Below, piece after piece: positions 18,072 to 29,420 of a DNA stretch of 64,000 nt. Origin of the DNA: Thermomicrobiales bacterium (GTDB lineage: Bacteria > Chloroflexota > Chloroflexia > Thermomicrobiales > UBA6265). Where the stretch lies: assembly GCA_030447415.1 (NCBI GenBank), contig JAUJOZ010000009.1, positions 62,001 through 126,000 on the forward strand, written 5' to 3'. Both the position numbers and the translations under genes were made by a program. The notes under the pieces are model-generated. The model searched no databases, was not told where the DNA came from, and saw only the letters and a program-made list of their open reading frames with translations. How positions within the stretch are numbered: position 1 is the stretch's first letter; each line of letters opens with the position of its first letter.

Positions 18072-18443
18072 CGCCTGGCGATCTCCTCTCCGGCCAGGGC
18101 AGCACGACGCCCACGGCCCACTCCTCATCGGCCTCCGGCCGCCGGTCACTCCGCCGTTCGCACGAGCCGCTGAGCGTCGGGTCGTGCGATGCTCAAACTA
18201 TCCAGCCTTCCGCCGCCCCTATCCAAACTTTCCCCGACACCGGCTGCCCGCGGTTCACCGTACACTTTCCACCGTCGACTGGGGATACCAAGCCCGCGAC
18301 GCAACAGCTTCCGGCACGGGCTTTGCGTGCATCCCAGGCGACACCGAGCAGTCCAGGCAGCACGCGAGGCGTTCGCCGCTTGCCGGACAGCAGCCACCGT
18401 GGCGCAACCGCTGCGCCGCTGAGACGGACGGAGGTCTTCTTCA
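18072..18443. other. Divergent intergenic region
   Basis: About 370 bases between the divergent hydrolase and cupredoxin genes. TACACT at 18261-18266 is a possible -10 for the cupredoxin gene, without a clear -35. Nothing else is seen. Confidence 0.35.
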
Positions 18444-18932
18444 ATGCTCAAGCGTTTGTTCTCGTTCGCCACGGTGGCGCTGCTCGCGCTCGTGGTCCTC
18501 GCCGCCTGCGGCGGCGGCGAGGATGAGCCCGAGGACGTGACGCGCATCCCGGTTCAGGGCGCGCCAGCCTTCCCGACCGAGGGTGCGGAGACGGCGCAGG
18601 AGCCGGCCGCCTCGCCCACCGGTGGCGAGGCAGCGGCTCCGGCGTCCGGGGGCGGCCAGACGGCGGCCGGTGGTGTGACGGTCGAGGCCAAGAACATCCA
18701 GTGGGTGCAGAAGGAGCTCACCATCCCGGCCAACACCCCGACTCCCCTGACGTTGGTCAACGCTGACCCCACCTTCCACAACTTCACCGTCGAGGGGCAG
18801 AACGTTCTGTTTGACATGCCGGCGAGTCAGACGGTGCAGGCCGAGCTCAACCTGCCGGCCGGCACCTATGAGTACGTCTGCACCGTGCCGGGCCACGAAC
18901 TGCTGATGACCGGGAAACTAATCGTCCAATAG
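18444..18932 (+). CDS. Cupredoxin-domain lipoprotein
   Basis: A 162-residue exported copper protein. A lipoprotein signal ends in LAAC (lipobox Cys about 22), followed by a Ser/Pro/Gly-rich linker and a C-terminal plastocyanin-like domain (about 78-162). Type-1 copper ligands are visible: His in TFHNFTV, Cys in YVCTVPGH, the His of the same motif, and Met in ELLM. It is probably an electron carrier tethered to the outer face of the membrane. GGAGG lies 9 bases before the ATG. It is followed by a long hairpin (18966-19019), so it is likely transcribed alone. Confidence 0.9.
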   Translation: MLKRLFSFATVALLALVVLAACGGGEDEPEDVTRIPVQGAPAFPTEGAETAQEPAASPTGGEAAAPASGGGQTAAGGVTVEAKNIQWVQKELTIPANTPTPLTLVNADPTFHNFTVEGQNVLFDMPASQTVQAELNLPAGTYEYVCTVPGHELLMTGKLIVQ

Positions 18933-18965
18933 GGCGGGCTCCTTGGTCAGACGCGTCGATTCGAC

Positions 18966-19019
18966 GCGACGCCCCGTGGGGCGGCGGATGGGGAGAACCG
19001 CCACGCCACGGGGCGTCGC
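18966..19019. terminator. Hairpin after the cupredoxin gene
   Basis: Arms GCGACGCCCCGTGG (18966-18979) and CCACGGGGCGTCGC (19006-19019) are exact complements. The 26-base interior contains a further small GGCGG/CCGCC stem. There is no T-run, so it may act as a Rho-independent terminator only weakly. Confidence 0.55.
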
Positions 19020-19107
19020 CGTGTCTGGTAACCTCCCATGATCGGCGGCCCGCGCCGTGGGGGCCGCGATGGCGACAGCGAGCCGATGAGCAACGGGAGC
19101 ACCCCCC

Positions 19108-20561
19108 ATGAGCCCTGTGCAACCCTTCGCCGGCGTTGATGAGCTCAGCAGCGCGCGCTCGATGGGATTGCCACCGTCGCCGGCGACGACGTGGAGATCC
19201 AGGACGCGGCCGGCTTCCGCGAAGCGTTGGTCGACCGTTTGGTTCGCACCGCCGTCTTCGGCGACGAGGCGACCAAGGCCGTTAGCCGGTGGCTGATCCG
19301 CGCCGCCGCACCACGCCTTGGCGCCTTCCCGGCCTCGATCCACGACCTCTACATCGCGGCCGGCAAAAGGCTTACGCCAACGCCACCGCACCGGCGATCA
19401 ACGTCCGCGGCCTGACGTACGACGCGGCACGGACCATCTTCCGCGCCGCCCGCGCCAACGATGCCAAGATCGTCCTCTTCGAGCTCGCCCGCTCCGAGAT
19501 GAGCTACACCGAGCAGCGGCCGAGCGAGTACGCCAGCGCCGTGCTCGCCGCCGCCATCAAGGAGGGGCATCGGGGCCCCGTCTTCATCCAGGGCGACCAC
19601 TACCAGATCAACGCCAAGAAGTACGCCGCCGACCCGGAAAGCGAGCTGCGGGGTCTGCGCGAGCTCGCCGTCGAAGCGATTGCCGCCGGCTACTACAACA
19701 TCGACATCGATGCCTCGACCATCGTCGACCTGTCTCTCCCCACGGTTGTCGAGCAGCAGACGCTCAACGCCCGCCACACCGCGGAGATGACGCGGGTCAT
19801 CCGGGAAGCGCAGCCGGAGGGAATCACGGTTTCGATTGGTGGCGAGATCGGCGAGGTCGGCGGCCACAACAGCACGGTCGAGGATCTGCACGGTTTCATG
19901 GAGGGGTACGTCGCGGAGCTAGGGCGGCAGGCCGAGGCGGTGGGTCGGGAGTTGCCCGGCATCAGCAAGATCAGCGTGCAAACTGGTACCAGCCACGGCG
20001 GGGTGCCACTGCCGGACGGGACGATCAAGGAGGTCGCGGTCGACTTCGACACCCTGGCCGAGCTGTCGCGGGAGGCACGGGAGCGCTACGGGATGGGCGG
20101 CACCGTCCAGCACGGGGCATCGACGTTGCCCGAGGAGGCGTTCGACCGCTTCGCGCAGGCGAACGCGATCGAGGTCCACCTCGCCACCGCCTTCCAGAAC
20201 CAGATCTATGACAACGCCGCCTTCCCGGCCGATCTCAAAGCCGACCTGTACGCCTACCTGACGGCGCACCACCTGGACGACGAGCGCAAGCCAGACCAGA
20301 CTGACGCGCAGTTCTACTACACGACCCGCAAGCGAGGCTTCGGCCCGTTTCAAGCAACGGCTCTGGGACCTGCCCGACGAAACGCGAAACGCCATCATGG
20401 CGGACCTGGAACCGACCTTCGGCCTGATCATGCGCCGCCTCGGCGTTGCCGACAGCGCCGATCTGGTCGACCGCATCATCACGCGGGTCGAGGTGCGTCT
20501 CCACCTCTGGAGGCGTTCCAGGTGGTGGGCGCGGCGACGTGGCACGACACAAGCGGGGGAG
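19108..20561 (+). pseudogene. Class II fructose/tagatose-bisphosphate aldolase family, with several frameshifts
   Basis: A clear class II aldolase, but the coding frame changes at least three times: near 19150, near 19370, and near 20345. The main block reads AARTIFRAARANDAKIVLFE, QGDHYQINAKKYA (metal His), DIDASTIVDLSLPT, SIGGEIGEVGG (Glu/metal), ISVQTGTSHGG and GGTVQHGASTLPEEAF. After the last shift it continues RFKQRLWDLPDETRNAIMAD to a TAG at 20559. The start ATG 19108 has GGGAG upstream. Because conserved sequence resumes exactly after each shift, assembly indels are more likely than decay. Its 3' end overlaps the end of the convergent methyltransferase by about 80 bases, which may itself result from an indel. 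Confidence 0.75.
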
Positions 20562-21486
20562 TAGCGTCCTCCCCGCCGACACCCGGTTCACGGTGTAGAG
20601 CGCGACGGTCGCTCTCTCCACCCGTGACGTCGTCGGCCAGCCGCTCCGCCGCGACGGTGAGGTGGTAGCCCAACGGTCCGAGCGAGAGACCGCCCTCTAC
20701 GCGATTAATCGCGTCGGCAAGCCGACGGGTCCTCTCGTAGAGCGGGTCCCGCAGCCGCAGCCAGCGGAACAGAAGCAACAGTGCCAGCCGCACCGCCTCC
20801 CTGAGGCCGAGACCGGTCCCGGTCACGGCGAGCACGCGAAAGCGGTGTGCGCCGAGCATGTCCTGGATATCGCGGCGGTGATAGTGGCGGCGCCAACCGA
20901 CCGTTTTCGCCTCCGGCGGCTTCGGACCGCGCCCGGTGATGTCGCTCACGTACCGGTACAGGTTGAGGGCGTCGAGCCAAGCGAGCGGACCGCGATACGG
21001 CACCCGGACGACAAGCCGGCCACCCGGCCGCAACACCCGCGCCGCCTCATCCACGGTCCCCTGGTCGTCCGGCAGGAGCGGCAGCACATCGAGCAGGAGG
21101 ACCGCGTCGAAGTCGGCATTGTCGAATGGAAGGTGGCCGTCCGGGCGCGCCGCAGGGCTGCCCCGACTGCTCGGTGGGCTGCTTGCCGCGGCACCGAGCA
21201 CGACTGGATTGAGCGCGACGACCTGGGAGCCTCGTACCGCGAGATCCCGCGCGAGGGCATCCATGCTGCCGACCACCAGAACGCGGCCATGGACCGGCAC
21301 ACCCGGCCCGAGTAAGGTGTGGAACGCCTGGGGCCGGCGTGTAACGTCAGGAGATGTCAGCGGTCCGCCTTCAATCACGAGCGCCCGGAGGTTGGCCGCG
21401 AGCCGGATCAACGCCGGTCGCGAACCCCGGCTTGATCCTAGCTCGTGCGATGATAGCCCAGCGTCGGTAGCCGACCATCCACGGCT
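20479..21486 (-). CDS. SAM-dependent methyltransferase-like protein
   Basis: About 335 residues. It has a Rossmann-type order: VLVVGSMDALARDLAVRGS (position of motif I, but lacking the usual Gly-rich triplet), DAVLLLDVLPLLPD and VDEAARVLRPGGRLVVRVPY, typical of class I methyltransferases acting on small molecules or lipids. A hydrophobic segment with LALLLLFRWLRL follows, so it may lie at the membrane. ATG 21486 is used; an earlier ATG at 21519 would overlap the divergent gene. The C-terminal about 30 residues overlap the aldolase 3' end and look non-family. The weak motif I lowers certainty. Confidence 0.7.
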   Translation of the reverse strand, partial: SRGWSATDAGLSSHELGSSRGSRPALIRLAANLRALVIEGGPLTSPDVTRRPQAFHTLLGPGVPVHGRVLVVGSMDALARDLAVRGSQVVALNPVVLGAAASSPPSSRGSPAARPDGHLPFDNADFDAVLLLDVLPLLPDDQGTVDEAARVLRPGGRLVVRVPYRGPLAWLDALNLYRYVSDITGRGPKPPEAKTVGWRRHYHRRDIQDMLGAHRFRVLAVTGTGLGLREAVRLALLLLFRWLRLRDPLYERTRRLADAINRVEGGLSLGPLGYHLTVAAERLADDVTGGESDRRALHREPGVGGEDATPPLVSCHVAAPTTWNASRGGDAPRPA

Positions 21487-21500
21487 CATCACAGGAAGCC

Positions 21501-22241
21501 ATGGCCGAACTCTGCACACTCCATCCTCTCGATCTTGGCCTCGTCACCCGCTACGCGCAGGCTGTCACGGGGAGCGAGACCATTCGGCCGCTCGTCCCGG
21601 TCGACCCGGCCTGGGGGGAGCGGACCCTGACGGCGGCCCGCGAGGGATACGCGCGCGCGCTGGTCGGCAGCGAGGCAGGGGCGAATGCGGTCAGCTACGG
21701 ATTGGCGCAGGTGCTGGCGACGACGCAGCCCACCTTTCTGCTCCCCGGGGCGGGCTTGACCGTCTGGGAAGCGCGCATCGATCGCGGCGTCGGCATGCTG
21801 CTCCGCCCGCCATCTCGACTCTTCGTCGACGCGGGGCTGGCCGTGCCCGCAGCCCGGGCGATGCCGATCCGCCTCGACCTCCACCGCGGCCTGATGGGCG
21901 GCGCCCACGTTCCGGCTCGCCTCGTCCCCGATCTGACGCGCCTCCTCGAGACACGCACCGAACGGCTGCTGCGGCGCCTGACGGAAGCGGAGCTGGACGC
22001 GGTCGCGGTGCTCGGGCTGCTGTTACAGGCGTGCGCTTACGCCAGCGAGCGGAACCTCGGGCTCTACGAGGCGCTGGACGTGATCACGCCGGAGGCGCCC
22101 GAGTCGATGCCGCCGGGGGGACGCGTCTTCGTCGCCGACCGGAAGCGGCTTGATCCGACAGTGCGCAAGCGGTTGGAAGCGGTGGCGAAGCCCCCCAAGC
22201 AACCTGGATTGCTGGCGCGCCTCTTCGGCCGCGACGCTTAG
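21501..22241 (+). CDS. Hypothetical protein (246 aa)
   Basis: Begins MAELCTLHPLDLGLVTRYAQ. It is a soluble, mostly helical protein with PVDPAWGERTLTAAREGYAR early, a mid-region rich in Leu/Arg (TRLLETRTERLLRRL) and a basic tail ending in LLARLFGRDA. It has no signal peptide or metal-binding motif. It is divergent from the methyltransferase with only 14 bases between start codons, implying overlapping promoters. I do not recognise the family. Confidence 0.7.
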   Translation: MAELCTLHPLDLGLVTRYAQAVTGSETIRPLVPVDPAWGERTLTAAREGYARALVGSEAGANAVSYGLAQVLATTQPTFLLPGAGLTVWEARIDRGVGMLLRPPSRLFVDAGLAVPAARAMPIRLDLHRGLMGGAHVPARLVPDLTRLLETRTERLLRRLTEAELDAVAVLGLLLQACAYASERNLGLYEALDVITPEAPESMPPGGRVFVADRKRLDPTVRKRLEAVAKPPKQPGLLARLFGRDA

Positions 22242-22394
22242 GCGCCTGGCGGCAGGGGGCAGAACGGCTGGTAGGGGCGATGCTTGCCGCGGCCGTTCGC
22301 CCCGCATGACCTGGCGCGGCCGCCGAACGCGCCACGAGAAGACACCGGGGCGTGTCGACAGCCTCAGTGGGTACGTAGATTCGGAGGAGGAGGT

Positions 22395-22826
22395 ATGGAC
22401 CGCCGTGGACGGGACGCCAACCCCGGACCCGGCCGCCCGGGTCCGGTCCTTTTCAGCCTGTCCGAAGCGAACGCGCTCCTACCCCGCCTCGCCCCGATCC
22501 TGATGGAGTTGCGGGAGCGCAAGGCGGCCCTGGACGATGCCCGGAAAGCCCTCGCGGAGCTCCACCCGGCGATGCGCGGCAATGGGCACGCCGCCGAGGC
22601 GACGGAGTTGACGGGAAGGATCGAGGCGCTGGCCGCCGACCTCACCGCCGGGGTACGCGCTATCGCGGCGCTCGGGGTCGAGGTGAAGGACCTGGACCAT
22701 GGCTTGATCGACTTCCCGTCGCTGCGCGAGGGCCGCATCGTCTATCTCTGCTGGCGGCTCGGCGAAGGCCCGATCGCCTACTGGCATGAGCTGAACGCCG
22801 GATTCGCGGGCCGGCAGCCGTTGTAA
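22395..22826 (+). CDS. DUF2203-domain protein
   Basis: A 143-residue protein matching the DUF2203 pattern. FSLSEANALLPRLAPILMEL opens a helical hairpin, then a helix with ELTGRIEALAADLTAG follows, and the end is conserved: VEVKDLDHGLIDFPSLREGR, YLCWRLGEGPIAYWHE. The function is unknown. The start at 22395 has a GGAGGAGGAGG track directly upstream. It follows the previous gene by about 150 bases on the same strand. Confidence 0.85.
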   Translation: MDRRGRDANPGPGRPGPVLFSLSEANALLPRLAPILMELRERKAALDDARKALAELHPAMRGNGHAAEATELTGRIEALAADLTAGVRAIAALGVEVKDLDHGLIDFPSLREGRIVYLCWRLGEGPIAYWHELNAGFAGRQPL

Positions 22827-23051
22827 GGCCGCCAGTCCATTCACAATGATCAACCGCACGGACGCACATCGCCCATGCGAGCCCAGAGGCGCTGCGGGAC
22901 CAGACACTAGCGGTCGCCGTCTAGGGCGCAGCACGGTCAAGTGGCTTGGGTAGCCCCGGGCGTTGCCCCTCAACCGCGCGGCGCAATGTGACTCGCTCGG
23001 CGCAGTGCGATCCTGATCGCGGTCGCGGACCGATCGTCTCCTCCTCCGACA
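22827..23051. other. Intergenic region before hrcA promoter
   Basis: Nothing recognised before the promoter at 23052. Confidence 0.4.
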
Positions 23052-23081
23052 TTGACAGCAACCGTGCAACCTTGCTATCCT
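23052..23081 (+). promoter_or_regulatory. Heat-shock operon promoter
   Basis: TTGACA (23052-23057) and TATCCT (23076-23081) with 18 bases between. The expected transcription start is near 23088, at the edge of the CIRCE element. Confidence 0.75.
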
Positions 23082-23088
23082 TCTCGCG

Positions 23089-23115
23089 TTAGCACTCGCC
23101 CTGAGAGAGTGCTAA
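23089..23115. promoter_or_regulatory. CIRCE element (HrcA operator)
   Basis: TTAGCACTC (23089-23097), a 9-base spacer, then GAGTGCTAA (23107-23115). This is the exact canonical inverted repeat bound by HrcA. It begins at the predicted transcription start, so HrcA would repress its own operon. Confidence 0.97.
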
Positions 23116-23137
23116 TTATGCGGCGAGGCGGGGTGCG

Positions 23138-24193
23138 GTGAGCCAGGAACTTGGTCCGGTCCCCGTGGCGGCGTTGACCGACCGCCAGCGGGCGATCCTC
23201 AAGCTGATCGTCCAGGAGTACGTCGCCACCGGGCGCGCCGTCGGCTCCAAGAGCCTGACGGAGCGGTACGCGGTCGGCGTCTCGCCGGCGACGATCCGCA
23301 ACGAGATGGCCGACCTCGAGGCCGCCGGATTCGTCCAGCACCTGCACACCTCCGGTGGGCGGGTCCCGACCGACCAGGGCTACCGTTACTTCGTCCACCA
23401 CCTCTTGGGGGACGTTGACCTACCGTCGGCCGAGCAATTGATGATCCGCCACCAATTCCGCCAGGTGGAACTGCAGCTGGAGCAGTGGATGGAGCTGGCC
23501 GCCTCGGTCCTGGCGGAGACGGCCGGTCACGTATCGGTGGTGACCGCGCCGCGAACCGCCGTGCCGCGCTTGCGTCACTTCGAGCTCATCGCCCTTCAAC
23601 CGCGGCTGGCGCTCCTCATCCTGGTCACGTACGACAGCTCGGTGCGCCAACTGATGCTGCACCTGCCGGAGGAGACGGACCAGGAAGCGCTCAGTCGCCT
23701 GGCCGATGCCCTGGTCGCCGATGTGCGCGGGCTCACCGCGGACGAGATGGCCGAGCGGGCGCGCGGGACGGATGGGCTGGCGTGGTTCGTGCTTGACCAG
23801 CTTCGCGAGGCGTTGCTCGGTCTGGATGCCGCCGAGCGGACGGAGGTCCGCCACTCGGGGCTCGAAAACATCTTTGCGCAACCCGAGTTCGCGGGCGGTC
23901 CCGCGGAGGCCCAGGGGCTACTGGCGCTGCTGCGAGGCGGGGCATTTTTGAGTGCGCTCTTGCCCCAGTTGACGGAGGATCCGGGGGTCCAGGTCTTCAT
24001 CGGCGACGAGAACCCGGCTGACGAGCTGCGCCGCTTCGGCGTCGTCGTCTCGACTTACGGGGTCGACGGCGCGGTGACGGGCGTGCTCGGGGTGCTCGGT
24101 CCCACCCGGATGGCGTACGGGCGCTCGATCTCGTCGGTGCGCTACATGGCGCGCCTCATGAGTGACCTGATGTCGGAGTTGTACTCGGCATGA
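23138..24193 (+). CDS. hrcA: Heat-inducible transcription repressor HrcA
   Basis: A 351-residue repressor of class I heat-shock genes, binding CIRCE as a dimer and kept folded by chaperonin. It has the N-terminal winged helix TDRQRAILKLIVQEYVATG...SPATIRNEMADLEAAGF, then HTSGGRVPTDQGYRYFV, a GAF-like middle, and a C-terminal strand region with GVLGVLGPTRMAYGRS. The length and order are normal. The start is GTG 23138 with a purine-rich GGCGAGGCGGGG upstream. It is the first gene of hrcA-grpE-dnaK. Confidence 0.97.
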   Translation: MSQELGPVPVAALTDRQRAILKLIVQEYVATGRAVGSKSLTERYAVGVSPATIRNEMADLEAAGFVQHLHTSGGRVPTDQGYRYFVHHLLGDVDLPSAEQLMIRHQFRQVELQLEQWMELAASVLAETAGHVSVVTAPRTAVPRLRHFELIALQPRLALLILVTYDSSVRQLMLHLPEETDQEALSRLADALVADVRGLTADEMAERARGTDGLAWFVLDQLREALLGLDAAERTEVRHSGLENIFAQPEFAGGPAEAQGLLALLRGGAFLSALLPQLTEDPGVQVFIGDENPADELRRFGVVVSTYGVDGAVTGVLGVLGPTRMAYGRSISSVRYMARLMSDLMSELYSA

Positions 24194-24236
24194 GCCGGCA
24201 AGCCAACACCAGCGAACAAGGTCTGGAGTTTCTGAC

Positions 24237-24815
24237 GTGACGGATGAGGAGACGCGACAAACGACGATGGCTGGGGAGGCGGCGCCCGCCGAAGCGATCG
24301 GCGGGAACGGCGCGGCTCCGGCCGGGGACGTCCCGACCGGATTGACCGACGTGGCCGCCCTACAGGCGGAGCGGGACGCCTATCTGGACCAGCTCCAGCG
24401 TAGCCGGGCCGACTTCGCCAACTTCCGGCGGCGAACGGAGCAGGAGCGCGCCCAGATTCGCGAGATCGCCAGCCAGGCGCTGCTCGCTCAGTTCCTGCCG
24501 GTCTATGACGACTTGCAGCGGGCGATGGCGGCGGTACCGGCGGAGGCACGGAATGAGCCGTGGGTCCAGGGGCTGGCGCTGATCGAGCGTAAGTTCTGGG
24601 GCGTACTGGAGCGCGCGGGCGTCACGCCGATCGAGGCGGGCGGGCAGCCGTTCGATCCGGCGGTGCACGAGGCGGTCGATTCGGTGCCCGGCTCGGCGGC
24701 CGACACGGTTGTCGACGTGTATCAGACCGGCTACCGGCTGGGTCAGACGCTGTTGCGGCCGGCAATGGTCAAGGTGGGTGACAAGATGGGGTCGCCAGAC
24801 ACCAGTCGCCCGTAG
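24237..24815 (+). CDS. grpE: Nucleotide exchange factor GrpE
   Basis: Cochaperone that releases ADP from DnaK. The 192 residues comprise a disordered Ala/Gly/Pro N-terminus (about 1-38), a long helix (AERDAYLDQLQRSRADFANFRRRTEQE), the four-helix region and the C-terminal beta-wing with PFDPAVHEAVDSVPG and LRPAMVKVG. The GTG start lies 43 bases after hrcA. Everything the family needs is present. Confidence 0.96.
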   Translation: MTDEETRQTTMAGEAAPAEAIGGNGAAPAGDVPTGLTDVAALQAERDAYLDQLQRSRADFANFRRRTEQERAQIREIASQALLAQFLPVYDDLQRAMAAVPAEARNEPWVQGLALIERKFWGVLERAGVTPIEAGGQPFDPAVHEAVDSVPGSAADTVVDVYQTGYRLGQTLLRPAMVKVGDKMGSPDTSRP

Positions 24816-24902
24816 CCGGCACGGGCCGAGTCCGCCGGTGACAACCGACTGGCATCTGGCGTCTCGCGAGTGACGATGTCGTAGAGAGAGGAGTACAGGA
24901 AG

Positions 24903-26841
<1,939 letters not shown>

Positions 26842-26870
26842 CGACTCGGTTCACCGGAACAACCAAGACG

Positions 26871-26901
26871 CGAGGGGGACGGCATACCGCCGTCCCCCTC
26901 G
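26871..26901 (+). terminator. Rho-independent terminator of the hrcA-grpE-dnaK operon
   Basis: CGAGGGGGACGGC (26871-26883) and GCCGTCCCCCTCG (26889-26901) are exact 13-base complements with a 5-base loop, followed by TCGTTTC. It lies 30 bases after dnaK and also faces the convergent deacetylase gene. Confidence 0.9.
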
Positions 26902-26959
26902 TCGTTTCACGCCCCGACGTGCGTGGTCCTCGCCGGCGCCCACCGAGGTCGAGGTGCCA

Positions 26960-27934
26960 TTACGGCTGGATCATCTCCTCGACGGTAACGAACGCGTACC
27001 CCTGGTCCGCGAAGGACTGGATCAGATCGGGCAGGGCCTCGTAGTCGCCGGCGGCGGACAGGCCGACGTGCATGAGGATGACCTCGTTCCGGGCGAGGTT
27101 GGTCGCGCAGTAGCCGACGATCTTGTCGGCCGACCAGCCGTCCCAGCCATAGGAGTCGCACGTCCACATCACCGTCACATGGTAGCCGGCGTCGGCGAGC
27201 CAGCGGAGGGTCTGAGCGTCGTAATCACCGTACGGCGGGCGAAAGTAGGGCTTCATCTCGTAGCCGGTGAGCTCCTTGACGATCGCCTCGGTGCTCTCCA
27301 ACTCCTCCAGCAACTCCTCCTGTGTCATGGGTGGTAGGCCACCGTTGACACCGGTGAGCGACTTATGGGTCCAGGTGTGGTTAAAAACCATTTGGCCTTC
27401 GTCGACGATCCGCTTGACGAGGTCCGGGTTGTTCTCCGCCCACTGCCCGGTCATGCCGAAACTGGCTTTGACGCCGTGGTCGGCCAGAACGTCGAGGATT
27501 TCGGCCGCGTACCCCGTGTCGGCACCGGCGTCGAACGTGAGAGCGACCTGCAGCGGCAAGGTCGAGTCGTCGTCCGTCTCGGACAGCGCGTGGTCCCCGC
27601 TGTACAGCAGGCTCATGCCCGAACCGTCCGGAGTCGGCGCCGGGAGGCGCGACATCACGTCGCCGGCGGTCGTGCCATCCGACGCCGCGGCCGCATCATC
27701 GGCTGGTTGCGCCGTGGCGGTGGGGCTCGGTTTAGGCGGCACGGGGGTCTTCGTGGGCGGCACCGCCCCAGGAGGCGGCGTCGGCGCGAGCGCCACATTG
27801 GGAGCCGGGTTGGCGGCGGCGAGTTGGGCCGGCGTGGGAGATGGTTGACTGGCGGCACTCGGTGCCCCAGCGGAACACGCCGCCAGCAGTGTCCCGAGAA
27901 GCACCAAGAGAGACAACGAGAAGACCCGGGTCAC
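26960..27934 (-). CDS. Polysaccharide deacetylase lipoprotein (NodB domain)
   Basis: A 324-residue exported carbohydrate esterase (CE4). A lipobox LAAC ends the signal (about residue 20). A Pro/Ala/Thr linker of about 100 residues reaches the NodB domain: motif 1 TFDAGAD (catalytic base and metal Asp), motif 2 HTWTHKS (metal His pair), motif 3 RPPYGDYD, and LMHVG near the end. Such enzymes remove N-acetyl groups from peptidoglycan or exopolysaccharide. The start is GTG 27934, with AAAGGA upstream. It converges on dnaK, from which it is separated by the terminator. Confidence 0.92.
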   Translation of the reverse strand: MTRVFSLSLLVLLGTLLAACSAGAPSAASQPSPTPAQLAAANPAPNVALAPTPPPGAVPPTKTPVPPKPSPTATAQPADDAAAASDGTTAGDVMSRLPAPTPDGSGMSLLYSGDHALSETDDDSTLPLQVALTFDAGADTGYAAEILDVLADHGVKASFGMTGQWAENNPDLVKRIVDEGQMVFNHTWTHKSLTGVNGGLPPMTQEELLEELESTEAIVKELTGYEMKPYFRPPYGDYDAQTLRWLADAGYHVTVMWTCDSYGWDGWSADKIVGYCATNLARNEVILMHVGLSAAGDYEALPDLIQSFADQGYAFVTVEEMIQP

Positions 27935-28058
27935 GGTCGTCCTTTGACTCTTGCGAGCATGCGCTCAGCTGTGTACGTACATCAAGTCTAGCAGGTTCCG
28001 GCGGCCGCTGGCCTCCCTAGGCAGGTGCGCGCGCCCCCGGCCAACGTCCCTCTCGGCG

Positions 28059-28370
28059 CTACCAGATGCCCAGTTCGTCCTTGGCGTCCTCGCTCATCAT
28101 GTCTGGCGACCACGGCGGGCTCCAGACGAGCTTGACGTCGATTTCGCCGAGGCCGGGCAGGTCCTTGAGGGCGTTGGTCACCTCCTGGAGGATCACCGGG
28201 CCGAGCGGACAGCCGAGCGAGGTCAGGGTCATGGTGACCAGGACGTCGCCCTTGTCGGACACGTCGGCGTCGTAGACCAGGCCCAGATCGACGATGTTGA
28301 CGCCGATCTCCGGGTCGTACACACCTTTGAGATTCTCCCGGACGTCTTCGCGGGTGAAGGTAACGGACAT
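28059..28370 (-). CDS. Iron-sulfur cluster assembly factor, SufT/DUF59 (MIP18) family
   Basis: A 103-residue single-domain protein of the MIP18/SufT type that helps mature iron-sulfur proteins. Conserved are REDVRENLKGVYDPEIGVN, IVDLGLVYDADV, TLTSLGCPLG (the reactive Cys) and the C-terminal VKLVWSPPWSPDMMSEDAK. The start ATG 28370 has GGAG 9 bases upstream. Although the frame stays open for hundreds of bases upstream, only this last part is family-like. No other suf gene is nearby. Confidence 0.93.
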   Translation of the reverse strand: MSVTFTREDVRENLKGVYDPEIGVNIVDLGLVYDADVSDKGDVLVTMTLTSLGCPLGPVILQEVTNALKDLPGLGEIDVKLVWSPPWSPDMMSEDAKDELGIW

Positions 28371-28639
28371 GATCTTCGTCTCCACTTCAATCTCCAACGC
28401 GCGTCGCGGCAGTCTGGTTCCGGTTCCGCCCGGTGGTCCGCTTCGCGTGCGCTGCCAAGTGTACTCGTGCCGTCGAGATGGCAGAAACGGGGATCGGCGC
28501 GCTGCTCGCCGCGCTCTCCTCCGCACAGCGGTCCCGCACCGGAATCGTCCGGCATCCCACCGCCCGCATCCTGGGCGTTCCGTCTGTGCCCGCGCGGACC
28601 CGGCCAGCGACACTCCTCGCTCGTCTCGGTCCGCGAGCC

Positions 28640-29419
28640 TCAAAGAAACAGCAGCATCGCGCCCGCGAGGCATGGGGAGGCGACGACCGCCACGCGGAGC
28701 ACCTCCCGCCGCACGCGGCGGGTGTAGCGAGCGCCGAGAAACGAGCCCGATGAGAGGCCGACCGTCGTCCCGATCAGGTGGGGAACCGACACGTCGCCGT
28801 GACGGGCGAGGGCAAGGGCGCCGGTCGCGCTGATGAAGACGAGCGTCAGCATCGTCGTCCCCACCGTCTGGCGTAGCGGCAGCTTGAGCAGGGTCAGCAG
28901 CCCGAGCTGGAGGAACGGGGCCATGCCGACACCGAGGAACGCCGAGGCCGCGCCGCCGGTGAGACCGAGCCCAACGGAGGCCGCGAATTGCCTGCCGGGT
29001 GCCGCCGAAACCCGAGTCGGAGCCCCGGCGAGCGCCACGATCCGGTCCGCGCTCACGCGGCGGGTCCGAAGCCAGACCAGAGCCGCGAGCGTCCAGAGCG
29101 CGAGGCCGGCCGCAATCTTGAGCGTCTCCTCCGGCACGCGCTGCCCCGTGTCGGCGCCGAGGACGGCGCCAATCATCCCGGCCAGACCGACGATCACCCC
29201 AGCCCGGACGGCGATGTTCCCTTCGCGGTAGTGGGAGATAGCGCCGACGACGGTGACGACGCACATCGCCGCCAACCCCGTCCCGATCGCCTCGTGCACC
29301 GGCAACCGGAAGACGCCGGAGAGGAGCGCGACCGCCATGCCGGCACCGCCGGCGCCGACGAAGCCGAGGAGCAGACCGAGCGCAAAGGTGGCGAGGGCCA
29401 GCGGGACGACGACGCCCAG
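28640..29419 (-). CDS. TSUP-family (TauE/SafE) membrane permease, probable CTG start
   Basis: About 259 residues and seven to eight membrane helices. The N-terminal repeat VVVPLALATFALGLLLGFVGAGGAGMAVA, a Gly-rich GAVLGADTG pivot, and the C-terminal repeat FAASVGLGLTGGAASAFLGVGM are typical of the TSUP family, which exports sulfite, sulfoacetate or other organosulfur anions. No ATG, GTG or TTG is available before the first membrane helix in this frame. The best start is CTG 29419, which has GAGGAG 7 bases upstream and begins just after the stop of the upstream small membrane gene. An indel hiding a normal start is the alternative. Confidence 0.8.
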   Translation of the reverse strand: MGVVVPLALATFALGLLLGFVGAGGAGMAVALLSGVFRLPVHEAIGTGLAAMCVVTVVGAISHYREGNIAVRAGVIVGLAGMIGAVLGADTGQRVPEETLKIAAGLALWTLAALVWLRTRRVSADRIVALAGAPTRVSAAPGRQFAASVGLGLTGGAASAFLGVGMAPFLQLGLLTLLKLPLRQTVGTTMLTLVFISATGALALARHGDVSVPHLIGTTVGLSSGSFLGARYTRRVRREVLRVAVVASPCLAGAMLLFL

Positions 29420-29420
29420 G

